DNA of 64,000 nucleotides from Diprion similis (GCF_021155765.1 NC_060116.1:12772001-12836000); one strand, 5' to 3'. Numbered from the stretch's first letter, positions 32,346 to 46,420 are shown. Numbers and translations are program-made. The notes: generated by a model from the letters alone, not told the origin.

Positions 32346-34856
32346 ATGCGGTTATTCTCGAAGAGAACCGCTTTTCTCTTACCGTTTCTCGTTCTTCGAT
32401 GCAGTGAAGTTTTCGGAGCCGGTGATAAAAGTCGGGAAAGTGCGTTCACGGTTTATCAACAAGCTTGCAAAAATTATTGCGAAAGTTTGCGTCGCTCCTT
32501 ATGTTCTACAATTATATTTTGTCTCTGCAGAGTGTAAGGAATACGCAAATTTCGTCTACGTAGATGAGGAGATTCCGGTTCTGCGAATCAATGCTGGTAC
32601 AAGTTCCGTATCGCGTTGCGGTATCGTCGAGATTCCACTTATAATAGGCGGATCAAAGGCTGCTAGAAAAGAATTTCCACACATGGTTTGTGATGACAGG
32701 TTTCTTTCGAGGTATAACGATCATTGGGAATGGGCAATCGAATTCTCGCGAACTGAAAACAAGAAGACAAAAATTTTTCGCCTCTTAAGTTTCTTGAAAT
32801 CTACCCATAACAGGTTTTTTGCATGTCGTTTTCAGGCTCTGATTGGTTTCGGTGATTCCACCATCTCCTGGCAGTGCGGAGGATCTCTGATCTCCGAAAG
32901 CTTCGTCTTGACCGCTGCTCACTGCTTGGAGTCTCGTGACGCGTAAGCTTTCATCAAACTTGACGATATGGTTTATCGTTTAATCAATCGATAACGGTTC
33001 AATTTATGCGTTGTGGTTTTCCGTTTCGACTCACAAGGAAGGTATCCCAGATCGATCTCTCCGATTTCATTTCTTTTGCAGTATGTTGTAGTAGACTAAA
33101 ACTCAAACTACACGTATTTGTTTTCCATTTAACACTTTTTTTTGGTATTGAGAAAATCACATTTTTCATTTCTCGTTATGAGATACCTTTTCCAGTTGGA
33201 TTGATGAAGAATTATTATATTCTTGTCACTGTAACTGCCGAATCACCCCTTGACATGCCTTACTTTGGAGGGTGGTTTCATTTCCCATAAAGCGTTTAAT
33301 GGCAGGTAAAAAAAAAATATCTGTTACCTAGTTTCTAGTATTCTGACCAACTTGGGATACCTTCCTTGACAGAGGAGGAACCGAAATGTATCACGACGAA
33401 TCCCTTCTCTCAATTTTTTTTTTATACATGCGATTAATTGACGAATCAAAGAATTATTGAATTGATTTCAGAGGACCGGCAACTAAGGTGAGAGCTGGAT
33501 TAACGAACCAGAAAAATCCGGAGGACGGAATGCAGGAAAGAAACGTCGCGGAAAGGATCAAGCATCCGAAATATCAGATGCCTGTTCGCTACCACGACGT
33601 AGGCTTGATCAAGGTCGATGAGCCGTTCGATCTGAATGCAGAAATTCGCCCAGCTTGTCTTCATACTGAGAATGATCTTCCCGGCACAAAAGGAATAGCG
33701 ACTGGCTTCGGAAAGCAAGCTTTCGGTATTTCGTTGGTGAATCACGTAAACATTGTCATAAATCTGTTGCCAGATTTCAAACATCCGACATTTCTTGTAC
33801 CTGAATATCAAGTTTGTGTTCGGAATCCTGGTTATTCTGATTTTCGTTTCTTCAGATTTTTTACATCTTAATTTTCGGAATTTTGCTCTATCGTGACTTG
33901 AATTTTCGGAATCTTGCATTTCTGAACTTGGACCGTGGGGATTCCGACCACTGTTTGAAACTTTGTTGTTTCTTCAAAGTTTGATTTCTATACTTCAAGT
34001 TTCGCCACCAAATAATCGGAATTAAGCGCTGTCGGAAATTATCAAATTCGGAACTTCAACCTGGTTTCGTTTCGTTTCGAATAAATTACGACAATGTCAT
34101 AATTGCCATCAGCGATACTTAGAATTCGGATCTGCACAATGATTGCGGTGAAACCGACTAATTGGACGGCTGATTTTTATTATTTCAGAGGGCGAAAAAG
34201 GCAGCGACGATCTCATGAAGGTGCAGCTGACTTACATAGCGGAAAACGATTGCGAGAAAACTTTCAAAGTGGATATTGGCGGAAAACAACTGCCCGACGG
34301 TTTGATATCAAGCTTAATCTGCGCCGGTGAATTGGGCGGTGGTAAAGACACTTGTCAGGTGATTGGGAGATAGGAAATGAAATTCAGATTATTAATGCCA
34401 AAAAAGCGTATAAAAAACAATTTCTCCGATCGACTTAAAAATGTGTATAATCTATAAATTTATGTAAAAAATTGAAAAAAAATTGTTTAATTAAGTCAAT
34501 TGAAAAATGTGTACAATGTATAACAATTTTTTCCATTTTTTCCATAGATTTATACATTATACACATTTTTAAGTTGACTGGAAAAAAAAAAAATTTTTGA
34601 CACGCCCTTTTGGCATTAGTAACGCGAATTGTTTTTCCACGTTTTCTTTCCTGACAGATTCGTCAAGCAGCTTTTGAAATCTTTGCAGGGTGACAGCGGC
34701 GGGCCTCTTCAGCATGTCCTAACCGATCCCTATTGCATGTACAGCATAGTAGGTGTAACAAGTTTCGGAAAATTTTGTGGTTTCAAAAATTCACCAGCCA
34801 TATACAGCAGGGTCAGTTCATTCATTGACTGGATCGAGAGCAACGTGTGGCCGTGA
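32346..34856 (+). CDS. Trypsin-family serine protease without clip domain (CLIPC relative), 309 aa
   Basis: Inverted relative of the tandem genes. Exons 32346-32421, 32531-32685, 32836-32942, 33472-33725, 34189-34358 and 34689-34856, all GT-AG with consistent phases. An in-frame ATG at 32316 is an alternative start; 32346 gives the better signal peptide ([19 protein letters not shown]...). The signal exon ends in the phase that, in the tandem genes, leads into the clip exon. Here it joins directly to the exon starting ECKEYANF, equivalent to KCAEY after the clip. No clip sequence fits in the 109-bp intron. Catalytic residues H106 (TAAHC), D155 (YHDVGL) and S257 (GDSGGP) are present, with S1 Asp251 in KDTCQ. 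The activation bond is L62/I63 (PL-IIGG). An extra intron interrupts the exon after FPHM. Activity as a secreted trypsin-like enzyme is likely. Without a clip domain, docking to cascade partners should differ. An unseen upstream clip exon remains a weaker alternative. Confidence 0.88.
34391..34622. mobile_element. Inverted-repeat element (MITE) in the last intron of the inverted protease gene
   Basis: The left end ATTAATGCCAAAAAAGCGT and the inverse of the right end (ACTAATGCCAAAAGGGCGTG) are near-identical. Further in, CTTAAAAATGTGTATAAT near 34435 pairs with ATTATACACATTTTTAAG near 34557, and a diverged third copy lies between. About 232 bp, AT-rich, no coding capacity. Terminal TA-like borders suggest a Tc1/mariner-type MITE. 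Confidence 0.7.
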
Positions 34857-35020
34857 AAAAGTTTTTATTGTTATCCTTACTCTTTTATGGTTTATAATTT
34901 TAATTTTTCGCAAGATTTTGGACTCGAAGAGAAGAAAAAAAAAGCACACGTAGTATATCCTGATTTTCGCGATCTCTTTACTTATCAGATCTATTTGAAA
35001 TTCTTCTCTTCTTTACTTAC

Positions 35021-35026
35021 AATAAA
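35021..35026 (+). terminator. Candidate poly(A) signal of the inverted protease gene
   Basis: AATAAA 165 nt after the TGA at 34854-34856, giving a short 3' UTR. Confidence 0.5.
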
Positions 35027-38000
35027 GCAATTACCTATGATAATGGATCTACATTGATTATCGTCGGTCGAGAAAAATCGATATTATCGATTTACCGAAG
35101 AAAATATTAACCGCAGTCTACTCCAAGAGATGGAGGCATCGTTTTCACAGCGCGGTTACGAGCAAAGCAATCACCGATGCACTAGAGAATGAATATACCT
35201 TCCATTTACTCCCGTCGACTGTTGGCTACACAGCCATAATGATATTCCATCTGTTTCACAGATGGCAGCATCTTGTTGAAAGTAAATTGATCTACCAACA
35301 AATCGCGCGTAAAATCCCCTCCTGAGAATCGGAATTCATTTCGATAGACAATTTTTTTTTTTTTTTTTTATATATATAAATTCAACGATGATGACCATAA
35401 ATATCTGTCAATTGTTCAAATGTCTCAAATAATTTATGAACTATTTTTTTACAGTTATCAAAAAAAACAACATAATATTAATTATGACGAAATAGATATT
35501 CAATTTGTGGAAATTTTTTTAGTTTCCTAATTATTAACATTTTTCTGTCAATACACCTTCGAATTATTCACTGTGTATCAATAATTTTCTGTTTTAAACG
35601 CAAACTATTGTTATCGAAACTATCGTTTTCGTAATTATTATATTTTTTTTTTCAATCATTTTCGGAGAATACTGATTATATACTGTATATCACAGTTTAC
35701 ATAAGCAAGCATGTCGCAAAATTTTTTTCCTCAAATATTTATATAACTAACCGTGAGTCGGTCTCAAAAATCTATTCTAATCGTAAGAATAATTTCTATT
35801 CGTTATTGGAACAATATTTCAATGCATATCATAGAATACGTGATGGAAAAACAGGTCAATTTTTATTCTTTACATTCCAAATTCTAATTGCATATTTAAT
35901 ACGACGAAAAGATAAAACGAAATCGTAAAAAATATATTCGCAACGTTCCCACGATTATATACGTACGAGAATTATAAGTACATAATATGAACAACCTGTA
36001 ACGGTGAGACCATTTAGCGAAATGTTTTGACGAAGTGTAACGCAACGTAATAAATACGTCTGCATGTATACCGTATCGCATGTAATAATAAGCTTTATTA
36101 TCAATACATACAATCGGGCGAAGTTGCGACTGCAGTACCTATACCGCGAGTTTATATTCATCGCTGGAATTAAAGTAGGGGGCTAATTGGAATGAAAACA
36201 TGTGCAGAAATTCATCCAATGAGAACACGATTCGATGTCATGTAGTTCGCAACCCATAAGATAAATATGTTACATACCGTGTACGTGATAACTGGCGCGA
36301 TGATTGTGTACAAAAATCACGGCCTGGCATTCGTTTTATCATGTGTCACAGGCTTTTCGCTCTCGTGATCTCGCGATATTTTTGCTTGCTCTTTTATTAA
36401 TCATTATTTTGTTTTTTTTTCTTCTTAAATGTTACATTATTCTTTCTCCGCTTTTTCTTCCAATAAATGTTGGCAACCTTTCGCAAAGTTCAGAGTCGAT
36501 CGAAACGTTGCAATGAATTCTAGTCTGAAATTGCGGAACGCATGATAAGAGAACCGTTATTATAATATATGTTATCTATTTTATTTTTATTCAGAAGTCT
36601 TCTAGTCTGACGAATTTTTTTTTGTCTCTAATATTATTATCTTCGATTCTTTTTTCTTCCCCCTCTGTTTGTCTCTCTGTCACAGAGTCAAATGATTTGT
36701 CGCATACATGATTGGTCTGATTAATTACACGAGACGTGTAAATTAGTAATTAGGTCACTGCACTCTGAAATTACGGTATAAATAAAAATCAAATGAAGTT
36801 AATTGATATGAATTTCTGATTGGTATTCTAGTGGACTGATTAATTTTGAGGAATTGAAAGATGATTATTTCGTGATGTAATATCAGAGACGTTTACGAGA
36901 GCTTAAGAATGAAAATTTCAAACGTCTAATTAACTCTAACCTTGCGACTCGTCTCGCTCAAGTTGCTATATAGCTAGTTATATGAACCCGTCGCACTTTA
37001 CTTTATATATCTTAACGTCGTCGTTGAAAATAGATTGTCAGACGAAAGACGTGCACTTGGTTTGGCTAGAATCCAGCTCGACGATTCGTTTCAAAGTTAA
37101 TATTACTAGAACTTAGAGTGGGTAGGGATGTATCGCAATGTTGTTTTTGCACGGCAGTCAAGCCCACGTCTTTCTACAATTGTTATACAAAAAACTCCTC
37201 GAGATTACATACACACTCTCTCCCTCTCTCGCTCTATTTCCATAATTCTCTCTGCGACATTTGCAGCGGGTACAAGTCCGCTTGAATCATTTTATAGATA
37301 CAGAATAGTGATATAATTATGCAAAATTCTTCTTTACTCGATGAATTTATTATTTCACGTTCACAACTTTAACGCCCAGTCCGATAATTAACGTTCTTAT
37401 AATTATAACACGCGGCTAGTTGCGTTTATCTTTCAGAAATACAGCGTTGAATTGACGAGAGTAAAAAGTAAGAAAACGAACGATAAACCCGTCAAGTATC
37501 ATGATTAACGCTCTGAAGGTAAAATAAAAGTTTTTATTAAGATAGAAAAACTACAAAGGAAACAAGAAGTATTAATTTCACGAACCGTATTTCGATGATA
37601 ATAATTAATGGCTGCGCCGCGGCGCCGTTGAATTTGAGCTCGCGTTTCCGTCTTGGAACCGAAGCTGATTATTCTTCACGATTGCAAACGCAGCTCGAAT
37701 CTTCAAGTATGTCTTGATAAGTCTTTGATTGTGAGTGGGACTGAGAGCCACTGCAGTCGGACACCATAAACCGTGCAGCTTTTTCTCTCCACCTTTATTT
37801 ATTCGCCAAGATTGCAGACGACTCTGAAGAGCGTTGAAGCTCGCGGGGTTTTATCCTCAGGATGTAACGTATATGCACACGGTATTATACACGAGTTGCA
37901 TTCTATCTGGGTGGCTCCATCAATCCTCTCCGGAGCTATTCGAGCTCGTAACAAGAATAAAAATAAAAAATTGATATTTCTCCATGGCGTTACACGTCGT

Positions 38001-41000
38001 CTTTCCTCCTCGATGGATACCTACGATCACAGTGAGACAACAAGTTTGATAAAAGTTCAATGAAGCGATTGATTGTGAATATTTTGAGAGTTGCAAAAGC
38101 AACTTAATTGCACGAATAGCTGATGTTAAATAATATTTACTTAATTCTTAAGAGAGAATTTGAATGAAACAATAATTGATAAAAAATATTTATCGACTCA
38201 AATAAATCGGGGAAAAGAAATGAATACATGTATAATTATCACAAAATAAGTGATGGGTTACGTTAAGGTGTGAAGTTAGCAGGCAATATTGGATGTCTAT
38301 TTTACACGTACGTGTTTATCAGACTTAGCATACATGTAACGTGTACGATTTTACTCTTGGAATTTCTTGCGTCCACACAGTACGAGCCGTTAGATTTAAC
38401 GTCCTACCTACGATATCGTGCAAAGTAGTAGAGCAGGTCGGGAACACCTTCGAGTTTATCACGAGTAACTCCTCTAGCAGTCGAGAGTAAATGTCAGATA
38501 GGAAAACCGGCGAATGGATGGCTTGTTGGCTGCACATTGATTTTTGCAGCATAACTCGATCGGCTGCAGAACACGGGGAGAAAATAATTCTGCGGTCAGA
38601 AATTGCCGTTTTATTTTTATTTCTTCATAACAATTTTCTTGTTTATTCCGCTAATCGATTCTGCAGCAGAATAAGCATCGAGTGATTATATAGTTGCAGA
38701 ATTTATTACTCGTCGATCACAAGTTGCGACCACGACTCGATTACCTTGCCAAAATATTTCATACCGCGAGGCTCGAAATTGCAGACAATTAATTTTCCCA
38801 TTACTCAATCGACGCGCGTAGGTATATCGTTTACATACACTTTTCATATGTATGTTGCGAGCCGAGAGAGAAGAAGAGACCGCGAGGTGCGGTGCAAAAA
38901 TTCGCTCGAGATCGTTCGTGTATATAGATGCTTACAACAAACGAACCAAACATTCCGCAAGGCGATCAGGCGCAGTTGATTCGTCTAATATTAGCTCTCG
39001 CGAAAATGGATTTTTCGCGAATCGTCCTTGTCCGCAATTTCTCTGAAAGTTTTCTACGTCACCGTTTCCGTGGCAATAAAATTTCAGACGAATCGGGTCA
39101 CGGCCCACAATTTTCGCAAGATAATTATAAATTTGCAATCAGCAAACCGCAGCAACAAGTGGCATCGTACCATATATTATGTACATTATTTTGCGTCGTG
39201 GTTAAATATTTTTCCGCATAGATATAACGCGCGAGTATTACAGTATGGGAAGTTATACCGAGCGGTGTTATTGTATTCGCAAGGGAAAGTAAAAATAGTC
39301 TCACCCTGCCAAATTTACAACACCGCATCGTCTGCAAGAATTTTCCGACAGTCTGCATGCATGCAGGTTGCCAATAACCGCTTTGCGATTTACTCTGTGC
39401 GAATTCATACGTGCCTGTGTATTATCTTCGTTTGAAATTAGCTTCGCGAATTTTCTGCGGCTGTATGAGCTAGCGCGAGAGCTCGAAGTGCCACTTGAGT
39501 TTTTGCATCGTTCGACTCTTGAGTCAGACCATTTTTACACCAATGGCTCGCGGCTAAAGACTTGCCAAAAAAAAAGCTCGAGCTTCTTAAGAGTCGACTG
39601 AGAGAAAGTCGACTAGATTCGACGCGTGCACGATGTGCAGGTATATAATTGCACGTATGGTAAAATTCGCGAACAAAGCTAGCGCCCGAATTATTTGGGC
39701 CAACGCGCAATATATCAAATCAAACACCAAAGTGTGCGGAAATAAAAATTGGCTTCTTTTAGAATCCTCGGTTTATGTCTGTACAGAATTTTTTTTTTTT
39801 TGTTTATACACAAATATACTTCTCGGAATTAAATAAACACGATAAAATAAGTAAAGTTAATTTTTATTTCTGGGTCACCGTGTCCGCTTGAGTAAAAACA
39901 ACTTTGCAAATTCAAAATCACGCATCGTAAAATTAACATGACGGGAGTATGTTTAGCAGGGAAAATTGTTTTTCGGAATCCCTGTTTAATATTAACGTTA
40001 TTGCAAATTTCTTTCCGTGCCCTACTTTATACGTATATATTATTATAACTCTTGTGCGAATATGTGCTGATCTTTTTTGTAATCCTATACGCTATCGAAT
40101 ATATTAGATTATTCAAAGGGTTCACACGTTTTGTGACATTTTTTATACCGGAACACGTGTCGGGTATCGACGCTCAACGACTCGTACTGTTTAAAATTGG
40201 AAGTGACAGCGAGACAGAAATTTTATTCACAACTAATTAAGAAAATGATTTGTCATGTTGTTACAGATATTATTTGTTGTGTTCGTCGGTCCGACTTGTC
40301 AATAATCGTTAAACTCGAGATTTTGATACTCGAACAAATTCAACGATTAATCGGCAAAATTTATCGACGGATATTGCGCATATCTAATTTTATAAATAAT
40401 AATTCAATAAAAACGGGGTTGAGACAGATTGCAGGTCTTTAATCTTCTTACTTAAGTCGGTATATATGACCAAATAATCTCTTCTCGTCTCAATTCCAGT
40501 TTGAATGTCATTGGCGGACGATTTTTTGACACTTTTTCTTTATCCAAATAATGTACGAGTTGAATGCAAATTTTCCTCAATTATTAATTAAAACTATGTA
40601 CAGATTTTTATGTGTATTTGATTATGACCCAAGCACTGGCTCACGAATTTATTCGACAACTTATCTGTGTATTAACTGGATGGATATTTTACAGGTCCAG
40701 ATTTTCGATTTCTGTAGCCGTTAATCTATGTAGAATATGATAGGCACGTACTATTTTACACGAAATATTTAGATACCGCAGAGCTTCGTGCTCGCAGTTA
40801 TAAATAAACATGAGTGTTAATTATGACAATTTTACGACTTGTATTTGAGCCTCGGCTACAGGCAGTGCAGGAGGCGTTGGTGCAGTCCAGCAACGATCGG
40901 TGAGGCGATAAAACTTGGAATTAACGATTGGAAATAATATTATTAACGTTCACCTGCGTCTGATAATCGGAGTGGCCTGCAGGTTTTATCGCAGTAACAA

Positions 41001-43608
41001 CGGGTTTCGTGAATAAAATTTTGCGATCGTCAAACCGCGCGACGGGTCTATTATACAGATTTATTAGCAAGGCGAAACGATTATAATTCCTAAACAACAA
41101 ACGATACAAGTTTTGCCGGATCAAAAATTGACGAAGGTATAATCCGAGAGTCCATGTCCTTGGATCTGAGAGTATGGAACACTCCTTGAAAAAATTAAAT
41201 TTTCCCCGCGGGTACCGTAAAACCTCGGTTCTGACATATACGTGTAATACACGCCCCTCGTGATTTATAGCCGACAAGACTGAAAAAATTCATTCATTCG
41301 TTACCGATGAATATATCATGTGTACGCGATAGTGTGAGTGTGCCAGTACGTACGTGCAAGTAACCCGGAGTCGAGGACCCAGATGGAAGAGAGATAAATA
41401 TATATAAAACCGATATTTCGTGCGTGAAAAACACAGATACTCAACCAGAGCCGGCTTATAAATAATTTTTAATTAACCCTTTAGATGTATATTGCAACAT
41501 TTTTTTTATAAAAGTATAGCGTCGACTTGCCCGTCACGCGTTTACTGAAAGGCGGAATCCGACGTTTTTTTCTCTTTCTTTATCGATGGCTTTATCAATG
41601 TCATTGGTCCGCTCTTCGTTTATACTGTCGATCTTCTTCCATATATGCATGCTTAAGTTCAAGGACTGATGAAACAGGGCTTCCTATCAAGAGAAACTAG
41701 TTTCATTGGACTGTATATAACGCAGAGTATAGTTTTGTCCGAATCTTAAATCGAATGATAACCATTTTTAATGGCTTCACAACGCGCGAATTTCTACAAG
41801 CTATGATTCTCGATTCTCAAGCTTCCGGCGAAGTTCGAACTGTGGCTAAACTGTTCTTGCTGTCGTTTTGTTTCGTTTAAAACAAAATCTGAAATCTCGC
41901 GTCAATCAGCGGTCATGTGAAATTCGAAATAAAACTCGAAGCGTGTCGAGGGTGGCCATTTTGATTTTCGTCCCAGCGTTGCCAACTGCTAAATCTAACT
42001 AATCAACTCCGCGGTCGATCAAGCAGAGAATTTCGGTTATTAAAAACCACTGAATGAATTCAGAATCGTTTTTTTTTTTTAATTGTGTGATACTTGAGGA
42101 GAGTTCAAATTTTGTTTATATCCACGGTGAAAAGTTTTGGAAAACCAAAGTCTCGTAGACCCGGTCCATGGCCTCAAGCAGACATGACATTGAGGAAATT
42201 TATTTATATAGCGAGTTTGACGCGGTTGATACCCACGCGAATATGTATGAATAATATTCAAAGTATGTAGCTCACGTTCTTGAATATTAAGTGGCCTTAG
42301 TCGAGCTCCGTACGTCTGCAGATTTACGTACGTCATATGTAAACATGTAAAATTTCCTCAAAGGATATTCGCACCCGGCTGATTGCGAACCGAGCCTGCA
42401 AAATTTTCCGCAACGATTGTTGGTGACGGTTTGCGTTTTTACCATTTTTTTTGAAACCGCGTCGACTGCGGACGTAAGCCACTTCATGTTTAGTCGTGGT
42501 GAAACGTGCGAAAAAAACTCGAGAGTGTGCGAAAAAATCTCACCGCGAGATAAACGCGCTAACGACTTAACGCAATATAACAGCATTAGCGCCGTGCTGC
42601 CGAGCAAACATCTTGCCACTTGCATATATGTTTATTTTACTGAATTTTTGATTAGCTCTGATGCAGCAATGAGGGCAAGAACACAGCTTCAAAACCAGGA
42701 CAGAGTTGCATTACGCTTCAAGGTGTTTCAGCCTCGCTTATTGAACTTTGCAATCGTTACGAAGATATCCGAGCAAGATCTTTGCGGCTCGATTGCTAAC
42801 TTATTACCTCTGCTTTACTATTTGCACTAATTTTTGGAGAAGAAAAATATGGCGAACTAATTATCGAGATCACAACGCTGAAGCTGACTGCTCATTTTAC
42901 TGTTAGATGGATAAGGATCTAGATAATGGTTACCATCGGAGCAAACATGATAAACATATCATTTACGGAGTATTTCCGTGAAGCGTAGATTCCATTGATT
43001 ATTATTCAAACAAACTCAACCATCAATGAAAATCTTTTCAAATAGCTGAAGCGTCGGATTCATGTGATATACGATATTCCTCAATCACATTCTAGCGGAA
43101 TGGGCTGTATAATGTGATGAATAAAATGTTTAGAATTTTTGAACCATTGTCAAACCATCTGGAATTCCGTTCCCGCGATCTTCGCGTGACTTGCAAACTA
43201 GCACGAAGCCAAAATAATTTCGCAAAAGTATATAACCGGCATTTTCTCGTTGCATAACAGCCTGCCACGTGTTGGTATATAATATAGTGATTAATTGAAG
43301 CTGTGGAGGCGTTAGATAACGACGTCTAAATCAGTCGCGAAGTATCATTTTAAGCAAATATTTGAGTGCCACAGTTATTTCCGGGGTTGATGATTACTCT
43401 AGTACAGTTGTGCATGCTTTACAAACGTGGCCAAGTCGAATTTTTCTTAAAATTCAAAGAGACGTTGATTTTCAAATCGAATCTACAGATGCAAGAAACT
43501 TGTGCCGTGAAATATTTTTTGCAAGTAAAACAAACCGATGTGTGAAAAGTTCAACTATACATATGCACACGAAAAAAAGGAATCTATTTGATTTACGCTC
43601 GCTACGGT
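35027..43608. other. Large intergenic region, no gene recognised
   Basis: AT-rich with scattered homopolymers (for example a T-run near 35351). Frames such as 39028-39435 and 42417-42830 have no signal peptide, domain or splice logic and overlap frames on the other strand. No tRNA or known microRNA sequence was spotted. Enhancers or non-coding RNAs cannot be excluded. Confidence 0.4.
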
Positions 43609-43768
43609 AATTACACGAACAGCATATCTTTTTGCGGTAAAATTTACACCGATTTTGGTATTTGACGAGTTGAAAAAAGATTCATGAATGTAAATTCGAC
43701 ACAGCGATAAGTAATTCTCACCACAATCGCTGTAATTTATACCGCAAAAAAATGTGGTTCGTAGATTA
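43609..43768. repeat. Imperfect hairpin (arms about 50 nt, loop about 57 nt)
   Basis: Left arm 43609-43661 and right arm 43719-43768 are inverted copies. Shared blocks include ACGAAC, TTTTTGCGGTA, AAxTTACA and GATTxTGGT, with few mismatches. Size and pairing fit either a small foldback element or a hairpin RNA precursor. No protein-coding frame overlaps. Confidence 0.65.
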
Positions 43769-45999
43769 TAATTATTTATACCATCGTCGAGAGGCTAATC
43801 CAACAAATACATATAAATTTTTATTCTGTAATACAAAATTCTGTGAAGAGTTCCCGAATTTTCTGCCAAAGTTATGTCGTAGAAATCGGTCGATGATTAC
43901 TTTCTTAAAATATTCGGATGTATAGGCAATAATTAGGGGGCGAAATGGCGAAATTTCGTTTTAATAGCCGCACGTGAACGTCACTGCGACGTGAAACGAG
44001 CTTACACGATAAAAGCGTGTGTACATAGGCACGTGTTCATGCATATATATGAATACATATATGTATACAAACACACTATATAGTTATACATGCCTCGCGC
44101 AAAGTGCTTAATTGCTTCCAGATGTGTTATGGTCACGGCGATCGTTCCATTCATGGAAAACCGTAATATCTTTTTCCGGAATTCAATGGGCTTGCCTCGT
44201 CAGCCCTACGCTCTTTAAGTTCTCGTATTAACTGTTCACTCAGGCACGTGGCAGGGTTTCCCATGATGTGGCATAAATATAAAAAACTGAATAGATTTAT
44301 CATGCCAATTTGTAATGTACGATTTTAAGATGTGTGAAAAGGTTTTTTCTTATCTCCTTTTTCGAGACAGCCTCATGCATTCATGCTTTTAAATTACACT
44401 GTGAAATACGATAGTATTGTAATTAAAAAAAAAAAATAGATCTGGAACAATCAGCAATGGGTCTAAACTGCAACGTTTAAGCGGGAATTGACTGACTTCA
44501 ATATTTTACCTCGACACAAAATGCATTCTTTTGTAATAAAAATGTAGCTAGTGAGTATTCTTTTTTCTGACATTTCTAAGCAATATTCTAACTACCATTT
44601 TGAAACCGATTAGACCTCTATTTCACCTAGGTTTCGAAACAAATAGACTACAAAATTATTAGACTACATGAACGAATATTTGAAAACAATGTGTGGAACC
44701 TCTGAAATTTTCGTTTGGCTGTACGCTGACAAAAAATATTTGGTTTCGAATCGCAACATTTCAACTTAACGTAACACCGTCAAGGTGATTAGCTAAAACA
44801 ACAACGGACTGTACTTACCAAAGTGGAGATTCACCTATTTGTTCGGTTTAGACGAGATAAATAAAATTAAGAAACAGAGTATATCTTCAACGATAACTGC
44901 CAACTGTAAAAAAAATGTCAAACACAATTTCTTCGGCATTTATAAGCATCGAGTTCAAGCTTCGCCGTCACTGCTGGTTACTGCTCTAATGTAAGTGGCA
45001 TAAATCTAGAAACGCATTTCATTCGAATTTGAATAGGAGTCAACGCTGTAAAACTAAGAACTTAGAAAGAATTGTCATCTTTACTCGTTGACGGTATTTG
45101 TTTTCTTATTTCCAGCAGTTACACGAATATCTTACATACGTATCGTACATATATGTATATGTATTTATAGAGTTATACCTATTGGTCAAACATCAACACT
45201 AAAGTTGCTAAATATTTGTCAACTGGTTACACCGCGGGCGATTAGAGAGTTTTTGCCTGAGATAATATTTCTCATCAATATAAATATATATGAAGAAAAA
45301 AAAGGAAAAATACCCTCAAAGAAACTGATGAAGATTTTTCTGTCCCTGTGTGTAATATGTAATTGAGATAAAAGCTGTTACATTACATGTATAATATTAT
45401 ACGTAAATCGTGTCATATCTAGGAGTTGAGGTCATTGGCATCGACAGTTCAATAATTCAGTGTAAGTTTAGTGCGATTTTCGAGGCATACGATGTAAAGA
45501 TAAATGGGTCAGTGAAAAAAAAAAAAGAGAGAGAGAAACTGACAAAAACAAGTTGAATATTTATTTTCATATGTATATTTTATTGCAAAGTAGAGCAAAT
45601 TTTCTACAGCGGTAATTATTCGTTATGCTACTTATTACTTTTATCTTTACCTCTCTTCAATATATATAAATATACATATAATATATACACGCATATGCGT
45701 GTAACAAATCAATTGACAACTGTATACACGTAATATACCTAGGCAGGAAACCTAGAATATCGTTGATTGATACATAAACGTATAATTATATAACCGTAAA
45801 ATAATATTTGTATAATATATTAACGTAATAGATAAAATGGCGATAATGGTAATAATGATAAAAATTAAATATTCACTTGAATCTGTGCAAGGCATTGACA
45901 TGCCTGCTCTGTTGCATCCGTGTGCTTGAAATTACACCGTGTAATATCATACATCGTAATTTGTATAATAGAGGATAAAAGTGCAGAGAATAATTGATT
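43769..45999. other. Intergenic AT-rich DNA
   Basis: No gene recognised. The 92-aa frame at 45088-45366 has no motif and lies in TATA-rich sequence. Confidence 0.35.
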
Positions 46000-46310
46000 A
46001 TATACCTCCTTCGATGCATATATATATATACGTGGGTAAATGTTTATACATGTATTTCAACTTTGAGATATCAAACAGTTTCAATGATATAAAAAAGACG
46101 AAAGAATGGGTGGGAGAGAAGATAGGGCTCAGAGGATTACGTAATACGAACGTGAAATATTTACAATTTTTAATTCAATTTGAAATTTAAAAAAAATATA
46201 TATATATATATATGTATTATAATATTGATATAAGGTCACAGGTGATTCAAGGATCCATGAGTTTTAATTCTATACATATAGTCTGGCTAATAACAATTTA
46301 ATAGTGAAAG

Positions 46311-46420
46311 TAATAATAATAATAACAATAATAACAATAATAACAATGATGATTACGATGATGACGATGATGATGATGATGAAGGCGACAACGACGGCAA
46401 TGACAATGATGATAATTAAT
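46311..46420. repeat. (AAT/AAC)n-(ATG)n compound microsatellite
   Basis: TAATAATAACAATAATAACA units grade into GATGATGACGATGATG units. The Met- or Ile-rich frames on both strands here are products of the repeat. A second (TAA)n tract lies at about 46617-46665. Confidence 0.9.

Noticed and set aside
32404-32946. 180-codon continuous plus-strand frame
   Set aside because: It reads through two introns of the clip-less protease gene. The spliced model aligns with the paralogs and the read-through parts do not.
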